Notes: generated by a model not told the origin, from the sequence alone. Positions 26,955 through 39,248 are shown, counted from the stretch's first letter. The stretch: 64,000 bases of DNA from Hirudo medicinalis (GCA_011800805.1 MPNW01000038.1:151475-215474); one strand, 5' to 3'. A program made the numbers and translations.

Positions 26955-28245
26955 GTAGTAGTAGTAGCAGTAGCAGTAGCAGTAACAATAAGAATAACAA
27001 TAACAATAACAATAACAATAATAATAACAATAATAATAATAGTAATAATAATAATAATAACTGCTTCCACACTGCTTCTCGTTTCGCTCTTCTTAGAAAT
27101 GTGAGCTTCTTGTAACGTGGATTTAAGGCCACAGCCATTTGTAATGTTGGCAAAGCATCAATGCCTTCAATCCTGTTCATGAAGTGATTAAACTTTCTTA
27201 CGCTCTGCTAACTTCTCTTTGTACATCTCAACAATCACAGTGTCGATTGTACATTGACTGGCCAAGTTGTAGGCCTGGTTTTGAAGAGCTGTCCATAGTC
27301 CATCATCTGAACTAACAATCCAGTGAGCTAAAGCGACTTTCAAGTCTGCAGAAAGTTTGTCGCTTACAGGCTTTGACTGACACTACAAGAAATTCGTTAT
27401 TGATCGTGCTTCAGAACTCTTCTGCCGGTCATTGTTGGCAACGTCTTGATATTTGAGAAGATGTTTGTGCCGAAGGTGATACGTCAGTGACACATTTGAA
27501 CCATGGAAAGCAAATTGAGTATTTAGCTTATAAACAAAATGCTTCCTCAACTTTCTGCTGAAATGCTTCCACTTCCACGTTGTTTTCATTGTTGATTACT
27601 TTGTTATATCTAAATAACAATGATTATGCGAGGGAAAAGCAAGTGACCAAAAAGAAGACTTACAAAATTATTAATAAAAATAAATTAAAAATGACCGTTT
27701 AATCGATCAAGCAAATTTTAATCGATTAAAAATTTTAACGATTAATCGATTAATTAATGGAATATTTCCTCAGCCCTAATTTTAATGTAGATATTAAATA
27801 TTACAAAGGATTATTTTTATAGTTACACATTTTGATAGTTAATATTAATAGCATACACTATTTTTTAATAAATTTATATATTTTATATTTAATATCAGTA
27901 TTAAATAAGAAATTTCACTTTTAGAAATTTTGGTGGGTCGTTACATGTGCTGCTCCCATAAATGTTTGGAAGTTGCATCATCTCTGGTCACCAGATTCTG
28001 AATGGGCTCCATCAAATATGAATGAAAACAAAGTAACCAAGGACCAGTCTATCAGTGCTCATAATAGTGATTTGAAAAATAATGAAGGAAACCAAGTGGA
28101 AGAGGCTGCATCCCATGAACTCAACCATTGTCGTGAGTGCTGGGATGCTGGAAGAATGAGGTGCGTTTGCTCGCAGGACATTCCCGATCCTCTCAGTTCC
28201 TGCTTCGTGGTGACCTACTCAAATGATCAGACGAAAGTCAAATGA
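22446..28245 (+). CDS. SLC6-family Na+/Cl- dependent amino-acid transporter, 14 exons
   Basis: Twelve-helix plasma-membrane symporter of the SLC6 (LeuT-fold) family. Exons: 22446-22680, 22788-22919, 23151-23330, 23715-23946, 24156-24294, 24489-24623, 24759-24862, 25092-25216, 25275-25387, 25594-25722, 26015-26114, 26180-26280, 26411-26575, 27925-28245; about 736 residues. TM1 reads [19 protein letters not shown]; Gly replaces the Asp used by monoamine transporters, so an amino-acid substrate (glycine/GABA-like group) is inferred. The large extracellular loop 2 (exon 4) has several N-glycosylation sites. TM6 has [19 protein letters not shown] and TM8 has LGLDSQF. The C-terminal cytoplasmic tail is long and Cys-containing. 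Two introns start with GC (after 24294 and 24862). The end of exon 12 is ambiguous: 26274 also keeps frame. The last intron carries a hAT transposon. Confidence 0.93.
26640..27778 (-). mobile_element. hAT transposon remnant inside the last SLC6 intron
   Basis: Ends are TAGGGCTG...CAGCCCTA, flanked by a perfect 8-bp target duplication ATTTTAAT (26632-26639 and 27779-27786), the hAT hallmark. The subterminal parts are rich in ATCGATTAATCGATTAA. On the minus strand are a decayed BED-finger stretch (27383-27589, [16 protein letters not shown]) and a transposase C-terminal stretch at about 27070-27180 ([18 protein letters not shown]). The middle is deleted and a trinucleotide microsatellite has expanded at 26903-27060. 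The clean duplication suggests a fairly recent insertion. Confidence 0.92.
26903..27060. repeat. AAT/AGT/AAC compound microsatellite
   Basis: A 158-bp compound trinucleotide array within the hAT element. It gives poly-Asn and poly-Leu open frames that are not genes. Confidence 0.95.
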
Positions 28246-28749
28246 AGAAAGAACTAATTTTGTGAATGACATTTCTATTTTGCACTTTCTTATTTATTTA
28301 TTCTATTGATGTATAAGTCTGACATGTTGTTAAATTCATTGAAATCAATATTTTGTTAGAAATAAGTGAAAAGAAAAGTGAAATTGAAAAGCAGAATGGG
28401 ACTTCTGAGTTCAGAAAATTAACAGCTATTTAAAAATGAAATTGCCTCCCTTTTGTTGCACAATTTGATAGTGGAGAGAATATTTGAAAATGTTTGAAAA
28501 TGCTTTAATATAGATATTAACATTGACTTTATAGTTTTAAAGTTTGTTGTCTAATGCACTGATTTTTACACTTTACACTTTAATAACCTTAAAGCATTTA
28601 TTGTAAAATTTAATAATCTATTTTGGTGAAGTCTCTGTAAACTTTCCATCGGTCATTTTGTCATCGTGATTTTTTTTTTCGATTTGCATTTGAGATTTCT
28701 TACTCTAAAATTAAATGCTCAAATGAACTGATAATGACTTGTAAGTTAA
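28246..28749. other. Probable SLC6 3' UTR
   Basis: AT-rich sequence after the SLC6 stop, including an AU-rich TTCTTATTTATTTATTC stretch. No other feature seen. Confidence 0.45.
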
Positions 28750-29243
28750 TGTTGAAGAATGATTGACGAGTTGGCATCATGGAGCAGCACATGGCAACTC
28801 GCCTTGGCTCTCGCGAAGTGTTTCGACTATTCTGTGGGTGGACCCCCAAAAAGAAATACGAATGCATCAACTTACAACATTGGCTTACATCAGCTGGAGA
28901 CTGTCGATCATGCAAGTGATCTCGGATTTAAAAAGAAGCTTGAGAGCATAGTCCGCGTTGCATCTGTTGGGCCACGCCTGATCAGCATGTGTCTCAACTT
29001 GAGAGACCCTCTCCTCACAAGAAAACATTTTTAACGTACGTGTATGTGCGACCTCTGCTCCTCAGTTTGGAATACCCCCGCCATAAATATTTAACTAACA
29101 AGCTTGAAAGAATTCAACAACAATTAGTGAACCGTGAATCAATTCCAGCTTTCAAATTCAACACAACTCAGGATTCTGGGCCTCAAATCTTTGGAAGAAC
29201 GACAAGAATAAAATTTTCCTGTGCATCTGCAACAAGTTTTTGA
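28750..29243 (+). mobile_element. CR1/L2-type LINE reverse-transcriptase fragment
   Basis: Successive frames read the C-terminal part of a LINE ORF2: IDELASWSSTWQLALALAKC, then GLHQLETVDHASDLG, then TYVYVRPLLLSLEYPRHKYL and NKLERIQQQLV, typical of CR1/L2-like elements after the catalytic core. Frameshifts interrupt it at about 28930 and 29035, so it is a dead 5'-truncated copy. Confidence 0.8.
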
Positions 29244-29254
29244 ACGACTTCATC

Positions 29255-29345
29255 GATTCAGAGGCGTAGCTAGGGTCTCAGCGCCTGAGGTGAAACTGAT
29301 AATTTGATGCCCCCAAGCATAGGACCGAAACTGAAGCAAACCAAT
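29255..29345 (+). repeat. Possible dispersed repeat
   Basis: The segment CGTAGCTAGGGTCTCAGCGCCTGAGG followed by GCCCCCAAG is more G+C rich than its flanks and looks like a transposon edge. No second copy was found in the window. Confidence 0.25.
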
Positions 29346-29850
29346 CATATTCTGAAAGCTCTCTAAGTAGCTCGCTGAAGCCATAAACAATTATGAATGC
29401 TAATAAGAATACTGGCTTGCATATTAAAAAAATTTAAACTGGTCGTGAATCATGTGTCACAATTGTATAAGATTATTAAATTGGTATCCAATTTTGACCA
29501 CCCTAGGCTAGTCGCCCTTCCAATTATGAGGACGGAAATCGCAAACTTGTTGATTTGTTAGTTAGTCAATCGCATGAGAAGGTGAGGTAGAGATTAATTA
29601 ATGACTTAGACTTGGTTTACGACATTCCTTGAAGCTGAGAAATTCCCTCCTAATTTTGACAAAATCTCAAACATCGACCACATCTAGATAATAAATGTGG
29701 TGTCTACATTTTTGATGTCGAAATAATTTTGAAACTTCAAAAGCAGTGATTTTTCAGTCGATGAAAGTAATTGAACCATCAATCAGAAGTAGCCGAAAGG
29801 TCTGATGTTACCAAGATAAAAGCACTTTTGAAGCTTCGTGAAAAAACGTG

Positions 29851-32800
29851 ATGAAGATCGGAATGATCCTACCCCTTATGCAATTCCTCGTCTTTCTCGG
29901 CGCTGGTAGCTTTGCATAATTTTTTTTATACTTTTAAATGATGCTTTAATAAGCATTTTATGAATTTCTTTAACGAGAATTTAAAAAAATTAAGGAGTGA
30001 CCGACGTCGAGGGAGCAAATTATTCGGTGGTATATGGCTCATGGAGTAACTGGTCCGAATGCTCCAAAAGTTGTGGAGGGGGAATCTTGGAAAGATCCAG
30101 AAAATGCTTGAAGTCTCATTATTTAAAATGAAATAACTTTATAATTATTATTAGTAAAATAAATCCTTCATTTTAACAGTGTCAAAAAGTGCAAACCAGA
30201 CTCTCTCGAAGAACAAGAACCTTGCAACGAACAACGGTGTCGTGAGTTTCCAACGATTTCAATTGATGGACATTTTGCTACTTGATATTTTCATTGTTCA
30301 GCTAGTCCAGAAGCTTCGCAGAAGAAAAAGGGTTACACAAGAAGAGAGGGTGAGGAGTGGCGTGAGGACAACGAACATTGAGCATCATGTTTCAAAGTCA
30401 AAATTTCTTCTTCAGGGAAATCCATCTTCCTCTACAAAGTGACGACTTTCACCTCGGAAGAGCAGGAGGAAATTCTTTCTATGAAAGTCCTCCTCACCAT
30501 CAACCCGGATTCAAACTCTCAAAGTTTCCCTCTCAGTAGTGTGGATGATTCTAAATTTGCTCCTGGAGAAACGAACGAATTGTTTTTCATTTCAAAGATC
30601 GATTTCGGAGACATTATGAGCATCAGGTTCATTTGTTATTATTTTCTGCTCAATAAAATGTTTACAAGTTATTTTTAATAAGTATTTATCTTGTCACAAA
30701 ATTTCCACTGGAAATTCAGTGACATTTAATAATGAATCCGAAGTTTAACTTTATTCATGTTATTTAAATGTGACGACATTGCAGATTGGAAGTCATTTTT
30801 GAGAGCGAAACATTCGATTGTGGCTGGGAAGTTAGAAAGGTTTCCATTTATTTGTGGCTTTCTTCAACAAATAACGAATAACAAAAAGCACAACGATGTG
30901 TGTGATTAATTTAAATAAATAATACCAAATAACAAGTGAACATGGCTAAGCTATTATTAATAACTTTAGAGAATTACTATTATTATTATTAACATCAGAT
31001 AACTATCGTAAACCAAGCCAATGGATACGAGGCCAATTTTATCCTTGAGGGATCAGTTGAAGAAGGTCATCCAGTTGTTCTACCAGGTGGGGTTGTGAAT
31101 AAAAGAAAATGTGTGCCTATATTATATTATACATTTTATAATAAATACATTTTTTAATTACATATTTTAGCAATTCTTATTGAGACTCAACCAACGAAAC
31201 AAGAGGGTATGATTAATTTGAACTTTGCAATTTGATGGTTTTCGTTCGATCCTTTCATGCACAAATATTTGGACACAAATAGTCGGTCTTTAACAATTTT
31301 ACGATCACTTCAATCGATTATTTGTCAGAATGATTCATTGATCAATAGTTCAATTCCCAACATTTTTACTTGTGCAATTTTTAAAAATTTCAAGAAGAAT
31401 ACGAAGATGATTTTGTTCCTCCTAAGACCACCACAAGTCAGTTTAAAAAAAAATGATTTACTTGAATCATATTCATTGTATTTACTGAAATTAAAAATTA
31501 GGAAACTTTCTTTATTTAGATATTTTCATTATTACATTATTTTAACATTATCATCCAATTTGTTCTGAAAAACTTTCCAAATGTCTAACTTTAATACTTG
31601 AGAAAGTTCCACAAGCAAGACCATTTTGTCACAAATCCTCGCTAGTTTAAAAAAATAAATATTAAAAAAATCGGTTATTTGGTTCGATTCTGATAATTAG
31701 ACAATATCTTCAACAGAACCCTCAATTCTCTACCACATAACGACCTTGACCTCGGAAGATCAACCACCGCTAGCGCCAGGAGAAGTCAAAGTAACCATCA
31801 ATCCCGAGCCCCAGGAAGGTGGATCTACCGCCACATTTAAGCTGGAAAATCAGCACTCAAACAACTTCGGGCAAGGAGAAACCGACATATTTTTCTACCG
31901 GTCGGAAGTGGATTTTGGAAAAATTGGCTCAGTCAAGTTTGCATTAAAATAATTTTACGATCGATATATTTGATCATTTACCTTGCACTTTTTGGTAGAC
32001 TGGAATTCATACCCTCCCAGCCAAACTATGGAAATGTTTTGTGGAGGATGAGGAAGGTTGATTTAAAATTAAATTGTGATTGAATGACAAATATTTGTGT
32101 TTGTATTAATTGGTAATCATGCATTTATAATGAATAGACTCGATTTTTTTTAACATTATATGTAATTAGAAAATATTTAAATCATGAATCCAGATGATCA
32201 TCACGAACACCGACACCGGTTATAAACTATCACTTTACTACACTGGTTCCATTGGAAGCCAAAACCAGTCTGTGACCATTAGAGTTGGTAGGTATTGTTT
32301 CCTTTATGTATTTATGTTTATTTATTTATCACATATTCCATTACTATTTTTTAGTAATTTAATAGTTTATTCCATTACTACTTTTTTCTAAATTTTGAAG
32401 TTAATACTTCAAATCAATAGGACCTAAAGTTTCGACATCATTTCCTCCAACTGAGCAATATGCATCTCCGAAGAAACCAGGTTTAAGAATTACTCCATTT
32501 CTTTTATCAAAAGGCTTTGACAATTGGCCGAAAAATGTGAAACATTTTAAATTTGACAATTTGACTTTCAGGAAATACGGAAGAGCAACCAGTTCAACCA
32601 GGTACATTAATGAACATTTGGATAACCACTTAAAACAAATTTTAAATAATAATATTAATTATATCGCAGATATTATCCCCCAACCTTGAAGTTTTACAAA
32701 ACTCCAACCAGAACTTCAACAAAAAGTAAGATGTATTCGTAAATCTTAAAGAACATTTATGGAATCACATCTGGGAATTATATTAACAATTAAAACAAAT

Positions 32801-35772
32801 TAAACTGATTTGTTGACCACATTAACAATAAGCATTAATAGTAAAATTGTAACAATTTGCATTTTAAAGCATCACATCAATGTCCCACAATGACATTTGT
32901 AAAGCTGCTTGCGGAATAAAAATAATATTCATTCCTTTGTTAAAATCTATTGTTACACTTATACAAGTATTAAAATAATTAATAATAATTATGAATTCCA
33001 AGTACTTCCTGTATATCCAACTCCGTCAAAAGACGAGAAGAAACTTTACAATGAAGGTTAAATTTTCTTCGAATTTTGTTTTGGTGTTATTGTGTATTAT
33101 TAAGTTACTACTACTACTACTATTATTATTATTATTATTATATATTTTGTACAAATCTGTGTAATTAATTCATTCCGATTGCGCAATTCAATTAGTTTTA
33201 TTTTTTTATTAGTTCCTCAGACCCTAAATCCTCAGTATCCAACCATCATAGAAGAGGAAGAAATTATCAATGGTTTACTATTTTAGATTTTAAAAATAAA
33301 TTTTAAATACGTTTTCGAATATCTTTTTATTTATTGTTATTATTTGTTTCTGTTTTTCAGAAGAAGTACAAGAAGCATATGAGGCCAATCCTGAAGGTAG
33401 GAAATTATGAATAATTATTTGCTTTAGTTGCTGAACATGCAGACTGATCTGTTTAGATTCATCATTATTTAAAATTATAGTAAAAATATTTGCAATCAAA
33501 CCGACAAAAGAGAACAACTGCTTTTAGTTTAAATAATTATTTCAGAATGTTAGTAAGCCATTATTAAATCTTTGCCTTTCTATTAATTTATTATTTTCGT
33601 AACAAATTGTTGAATAAAGCAATAAAATTAATTTGTTGTAATTACTATTATGGTCTTCAGCTTATCAAAGTCCCCCAAAAGCAGGTTGGTTTTGTGTAAA
33701 TCGAATGAATTGAAACGAGAAAGAGTTGAAACTTTAAATAAGAGGATACTTTTTCCCCAATTTTTGGTAAAAGTAGAGCATCGTACCTTCAGTAAAAACT
33801 GAATTATTGATTAAAAAATTACTGAAAATAGGAAAATAAATTACGAATTAATTCAGATAACGCATCCACATTTTTTTTGAAAACCGGTTTTTACAAAAAG
33901 TTAATTTTCAAATCTTTATAAGTCCAACAGGGTCGCGGACGGAAATTTCGGGATTCTATATTATGTCACTTTGGTAGTAGAAAAGCAAAAAAAAAAGGTT
34001 TTAAAACCGGGCGGACCCAACAAAATTGCCGGGACCCTGGGCACTTGTCCCACCTCTCGGCGGCCCTGAGTCCAACCAAAACATCCTATCCTCTATCAGA
34101 GGAAGTCAAACCGAAACCTTATGACTGCAGTTTACGTGGAACAATTATTAAATTATTTGAGATGAATTTTCTTTCACAATTTCTAGCTTCCTACAAATTG
34201 GCAGTTGAACAAACTAAAGTTCAACAACCTTCTGGGATAAAAGAAGACAGTTATTATGGTTTGTTTTATATCTCTATAAATTATACTTTTTCAATAATTG
34301 TAAACATTTATAGATGATGACGAGGAAGAAATATACAGACCAAACATTGGAGGTGATAATTCATTTAATCTGTAAAATATTTTTTTCTATTTGGAAGAAT
34401 GTCATGAACTATGCTAATAACATTATCCGGTAATTAATTTGAAATAATTTTTATTGAACTTCTTAAAGTAATTTCTGAAAACCACATTTTGTTAATTTCT
34501 AAAATCTTTATTTGATCATAAGCAGATACCGGACCATTCCTAGCTGTGACTCGTGAAGGTGAGCGATTACAGCAGGATAAATTTAAAATATTCTAAATAA
34601 GTCTAAATATAATTTTCAAATTGTATTGACATGACAAATTTTATTCTTATTCCTCAGTTGTTGAGATATTTTTCAGTTGATTCTTCTCCAACACCAGTTG
34701 AAGAATTTGAGTATCGCGTGACAACAGTGACGTCACCACAATCCAGCCAATCCTCAGGTGGAAGTGCTTACATCGTCATCAATCCAAAGACTTTCTCAGG
34801 AAGTCCAAAAGTCAAACTGTTCAACGTTCAAGGTGCTAATTTCAGGCCAGGACAAACAGATGTATTCAATTTCAAGCTGCAAACTGATTACAAGGACCTG
34901 GAGAATGTAGAGTTCAGTGGATTATTATTTCCTCCATAAGTTTTCGTTACATTCAAATTAAAGGGCATTTCATGTTTTAATTTTTTACGACGGACGATAA
35001 CATCGGCAAACACTCAAGATTGAGCAAGTGATATCTTAGTATTGTTCTGAGTTACCTCCTCAAAGAAGCAGTTTATTAGGATTTTGAAAGATAAATGGTT
35101 TTTCATTATTCAGAGTGGAGTTTGATGGGAATGCAACACCAACTCCACTATGGAAGCTTACAGAGGTTATTTCATTTCAATTTGATTTTGGTCTAACATT
35201 ACCGAATTTAATATCACATAAAACAGATAATAGTCTTCAATGTGGAAAGAGGTAATTCTCAAAGATTCCGTTACGATGGAAATGTAGGATCCAGTAGACA
35301 AAACAAATCAGTTGTTCTCTACCCAAGTAAGTCGAGTATATTTTAATAAATATTTTCAGATTTTTAAATAAATCGTTTCACTTAAGCCCTTGACGGTCAT
35401 TGGTGCAATTGGTCATCATTTTCAAAGCCACCCATGACGTGCCTTAAGCCGGGCCACCCACAACCCACAGTTTACAGGTTGAGGAAATGTAACTGCCCTT
35501 TCCCATCCAACTTTGGCTTGCCCTGCGAAGGAGTGGACAAAGAAACTAAACCAGCTAATTTGCCATCATGTGAGTTTAATTAATTTCATTAAAAAAAAAC
35601 CTTAATTGCAGCTTAAATAGCATTTAGAAAGCTGATTGAGATAAAAAAAAAGATTTAAAAGCTACAATAGGAGAGATATATTTATTATTCGTATCTTAGT
35701 ATTATTCGAATCGTTGTTAATTAAAATAAATTCACTTATTTTTCAGGCCAAGGAAAAGCGAGACTACCTTGA
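29851..35772 (+). CDS. Secreted TSP1 / triple PLAT-like / TSP1-like protein, about 27 exons
   Basis: Likely extracellular protein of unknown function. Exon 1 (29851-29905) encodes a signal peptide ([18 protein letters not shown]). Exons 29995-30112 and 30180-30241 give a TSP1 repeat ([14 protein letters not shown], ending NEQRC). Three PLAT-like beta-sandwich modules follow, each from three exons: 30416-30626/30785-30839/30999-31086; 31717-31936/31999-32056/32194-32287; 34677-34911/35114-35165/35227-35326. Each begins Y-[KHR]-[VI]-T-T and ends with W-[EKR]-[LMV]-x-[KE]. Symmetric phase-1 micro-exons (24-72 nt) form linkers: 30302-30349, 31171-31206, 31395-31436, 32421-32480, 32572-32601, 33003-33056, 33213-33272, 33361-33396, 33661-33684, 34100-34135, 34187-34258, 34314-34352, 34526-34558. 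Exons 35387-35569 and 35747-35772 add a TSP1-like end (HWCNWSSF). Micro-exon choice is inferred from phase; PLAT assignment is tentative. Confidence 0.8.
33928..34068. mobile_element. 141-bp MITE with terminal inverted repeats
   Basis: Begins CAGGGTCGCGGACGG and ends in the near-complement CGGCGGCCCTG. It is flanked by a perfect direct duplication AGTCCAA (33921-33927 and 34069-34075). It sits in an intron of the PLAT/TSP1 gene, just upstream of a micro-exon acceptor. The end sequence resembles hAT-type miniature elements. Confidence 0.75.
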
Positions 35773-35907
35773 AGAATTCAACTTCATCTGAATAAACTCC
35801 AAACGTCCACAGCGATTCATCACATTTAATCCGCAACGATTTGTAACAATCAAGCATACGATTTGAGTACAAATTATGAAATTCACAATATAATTAAGAA
35901 TGTATGT

Positions 35908-35913
35908 AATAAA
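35908..35913 (+). terminator. Polyadenylation signal for the PLAT/TSP1 gene
   Basis: AATAAA about 135 bases after the stop codon at 35770-35772, followed by a GT-rich stretch (TTTGGTGTGT), as expected of a 3' cleavage site. Confidence 0.6.
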
Positions 35914-36059
35914 TGGCATTTGGTGTGTAAAAGCGTTTTTTTTGAGATTATTTAGACTTAATTACATATTAATAACTATTTCTCCAAATTGGATATTTAA
36001 TGAAGCTGGAACTGAACCACGTGAATCTAATATATTAATAGATTCAACATAAATCTTTC

Positions 36060-37632
36060 TTAAGACTTCTTATCTGATTGCAGTCCACAGACTTTGGCTT
36101 GTTTGTACTGACCACTGCAGGTTTGGTCATCGGATTGACATTCTCTAACCCTCGTCGACAACTTCGTCACCAACCCACAGGGGGTCCATTGACTCCATTC
36201 CGCCCAACTATCTGTTCTCTCTGAATAAAAATTTTAGAAATATTCTAAAAGTAACGTTAATGCTGATGACGTAACACGATGTGACATGATGAGATTATGG
36301 TTAAAGGGTTATTTGGCTATCATTCAAAGCACTCAATTTTGTCGTCATTTTTAAATGATTTCACTCTGAACAAATTGAAACCACAAGATGGAGCGAGGAT
36401 CGATTTTTTCTCAATAGTGGGCTGAGGACACAGCCCAGTAGCGCAGGTGTCTGTGCAAACTCTTGCCCTGATGACGGTGTCGATGACAGGATCGAAGGAA
36501 CAACTCACGGAGGGGGGTGACCAAGGTGTCCATTCACTCCACGATGTGCCTTTTAACAATTTTTTTTCTTAATACACATTCAACTTTAAAAAGATGAGCA
36601 ACATGGCGCACGATCGATCTAAGTATCTCTGTATCTTAGTTGATGTCGGTGAAATTATAATATCTCACAGCACTGAGGAAGTATGAAGCTTCTTGATTCG
36701 GTTTGAAATCCTTTGCATGTTTCACTTTCACTGACATTATTTGAACAATTCCTGGTCCTCTTGATGACTTGGGGAGTGTTTGAACAGGTGACCGCTGGTT
36801 GACTCCAAGCAGACCATTCTGTCCAAACTTTAGTTTCTGGTCTAATATCCGTAGTCACTTGATGAACAAAATGTAAAGCATAATGAAACACAATCGACCA
36901 TATCGTTGGATTTTAAATTTAAAAAAATCACTTGGAAATTGTTGAACAGTTGCTGTTGTCCTACAATTGATGTTTCTGCAGGGTTTTCTTTGTTCCCTCG
37001 GACCAGTACAATTCTTCTCAGGGCTGCATGTTTGGGCATTGTTCAGTATAATGCATGTAATGTTTATTTTAAAGAAAGCATGGAAACTCATGAAATCAAA
37101 ATTAAATGTCACTGTTTAAAAGTATTAACAATATTACTAAATTTGCTAATGTTGCAAGAAAAATTGAACATTTGAGCTGGGGCTGGACAATAACTTGTCC
37201 TAACGTTGAGTGGTTAAAAAAATATTAAAATCATTTAAAATTTTCTAAAGCTAGAAAGTAACAAATACCTCAATGTCGTACCTCAATAAACATTGCTTGG
37301 TTCTTTTCATGAAACCCTTGCCACAAGTCACACTGCAAACTGACCAGGGTTGCCAGTTCAACCAATCTTCTTGATTCTCCGCTACTTCAAAATGTTAAAT
37401 GAATCTCAGTAGGTTTTCTGTTTTAGTGGCGCAAATTAATCACTGGTTCGTTGGTTTCACTGACCAAAACTACTTATAACTTAAATAAATAAATAATTAA
37501 CAATATTAATAATAAATAATAAAGTTCATCTCTGTTGAAATATAAGAACGTTGTAAATAAAATTTTATTTGGTAGAATTTAAAATAAATTACCTCCAAAA
37601 ATGACAAAAACCAAAACAACTTGAATCCTCAT
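36060..37632 (-). CDS. Secreted multi-TSP1 protein A, 6 exons
   Basis: Probable secreted protein of about 250 residues made of thrombospondin type-1 repeats. Exons: 37632-37593 (signal peptide [13 protein letters not shown]), 37384-37282 and 37023-36932 (repeat 1: [21 protein letters not shown], then [11 protein letters not shown]), 36857-36669 (repeat 2: [14 protein letters not shown]), 36549-36382 (repeat 3: [14 protein letters not shown]), 36220-36060 (repeat 4: [10 protein letters not shown], stop TAA). Every junction is GT-AG with consistent phase and later repeats start and end in phase 1. Repeats 2-4 keep the WxxWxxW face but replace CSxTCG with a PxV[ST]C pattern, as does the last repeat of the upstream plus-strand gene, so the two genes look related. 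They converge tail to tail, about 290 bp apart. Confidence 0.88.
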
Positions 37633-37639
37633 CGTGCCG

Positions 37640-39248
37640 AATAATGGTTTCGTGACCTGAATGGCTGACTTTAAATGCTTCAAGTTATTCGGAATAGTTT
37701 TTCGAAGGTCGCTAAAATGTCGTTACATCGATGAGTTTCAATAAACGAACTTTCTCTCAAATTAACATTTATTTAATGCGAAGGTTGTTTTTTTTTTTAA
37801 ATTGAAGGCACGAAGTCGTCTGAGCACTTTAAATTTTGTTCGCGTTCCGAACATTTCCACAGAACGTAAAACATGTCAACATTTAGTGAAAGTTGTGACA
37901 TGTCTTTAAACAAAGTCCCATCTTTTAGGAGAGTCCGTTATTTGGTTGAAATCACAATATAACTTATATCTTTTGAAATATTAAATAAAAAAAAATTAAT
38001 TGTGATTGTTTTCAAAAGATCTTTTGAGTATCTTGCGTGTTCGAATCGATTGTGAAAGCACTACAATCGCCCGACAATTGTAAAGCCCTATCCAAGGGCA
38101 CTCCCTCACGGTGCAGGCTGGGTTGCTAACATGACACATCACGACTATTGCCATCAAAACGCAACCCATCGGAGCTGACATGCTCGCCAAGCAATGTAAC
38201 TATAAATAAAACAAACCATATGGAGAATGTTTTCATAAAATTCAGAAATTAAATTTGATGGAAATTTGTAGCCGTTCACATTTCTGATATAACTTTTAAA
38301 TTATGGAGCACCAACATCGAAGTTTTTCATCACAAATTCCTTGTGAGATTTTGATTATTCTTGGGAAGCAAAAGGATTAATGAATAAAGAAGACAAAATC
38401 CACTGCATTTCAATTGCAGCAACCACTGTGATGATCATCGGTTACCTCAGCAGCAATTCTTGCAGACAATTAGATAAATTTTGGAAAAAGTAATTTCAGA
38501 TAAAATAATTATTTCCTGGCATCCAAGTCTAGCATGTAAATCAAATAAGGTGTTTTAAAAATATTCAATGAATTATAAGATATTCTGAAGAATCTTTGGC
38601 ATATTTTCAAACTTTCGCTAATTAATTATTAAATTCAAATGGCTTAAAACTCGTTATATTCAATGTTACCGAGTTGCCCAAACTCATGAATTTTGAAACA
38701 TCTTCGAAAATATGATCTGAAAGTAGAAATAGTTTTCGTGCCTCCTATTGGACGGATATTTTCTCTCAAAATATTTTGAATTGCAAGTTAAATCTAATAA
38801 ACATTTACATATTTCAAAATATAAAATATAATAAAACAAAGGAGTTTCATAGAAGATTCTCTAATTTAGTCAAGCGGCATGTATGAGTGACCTTCTCCAA
38901 AGATTGAGACTTTTGAGAATGTAATCATGAAAACTTTAAACATGAAAGATTCATAATACAATGGAACATTGCCAAATTCTTATATTTACGGTGAAAATTG
39001 AAATTAACACAAGAAAACAGAAATAGTAAGTGATATTTACATATGATCTTGATGTAATACATTTCTTGTATGTTATTATTGTGAGGGAATCAACATGAAT
39101 AACCAATAATTCAACGATGTCAATTTGAATGGGTTGTTTTTTATAGAATTTTAGTCGAAAAATTAACTGAAATTATTGCCAATTACCAAAAAATTAAAAT
39201 TATTTAACTAATTAAATAATGTTCTTAATAACTTTATGATTAAATTTA
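37640..39248. other. Intergenic upstream of TSP1 gene A
   Basis: Contains a minus-strand SINE copy (about 38060-38145) and otherwise unrecognised AT-rich DNA. It should hold the promoter of TSP1 gene A. Confidence 0.4.
38060..38145 (-). repeat. SINE-like element, copy 3
   Basis: On the minus strand reads GCAACCCAGCCTGCACCGTGAGGGAGTGCCCTTGG..AGGGCTTTACAAT, aligning with copies 1 and 2. It creates a 64-residue cysteine-containing open frame (37996-38190) that resembles a secreted peptide but is repeat-derived. Confidence 0.7.

Noticed and set aside
26866..27180. Long poly-Leu / poly-Asn open frames
   Set aside because: Produced by the compound trinucleotide microsatellite. Only the non-repetitive end ([18 protein letters not shown]) is meaningful, as hAT transposase.
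37996..38190. 64-residue minus-strand frame resembling a small secreted Cys-rich peptide (MSAPMGCVLMAIVVMCHVS...)
   Set aside because: Its cysteine-bearing middle is the same sequence as the SINE copies at 4.4 and 17.3 kb, so the frame is repeat-derived.
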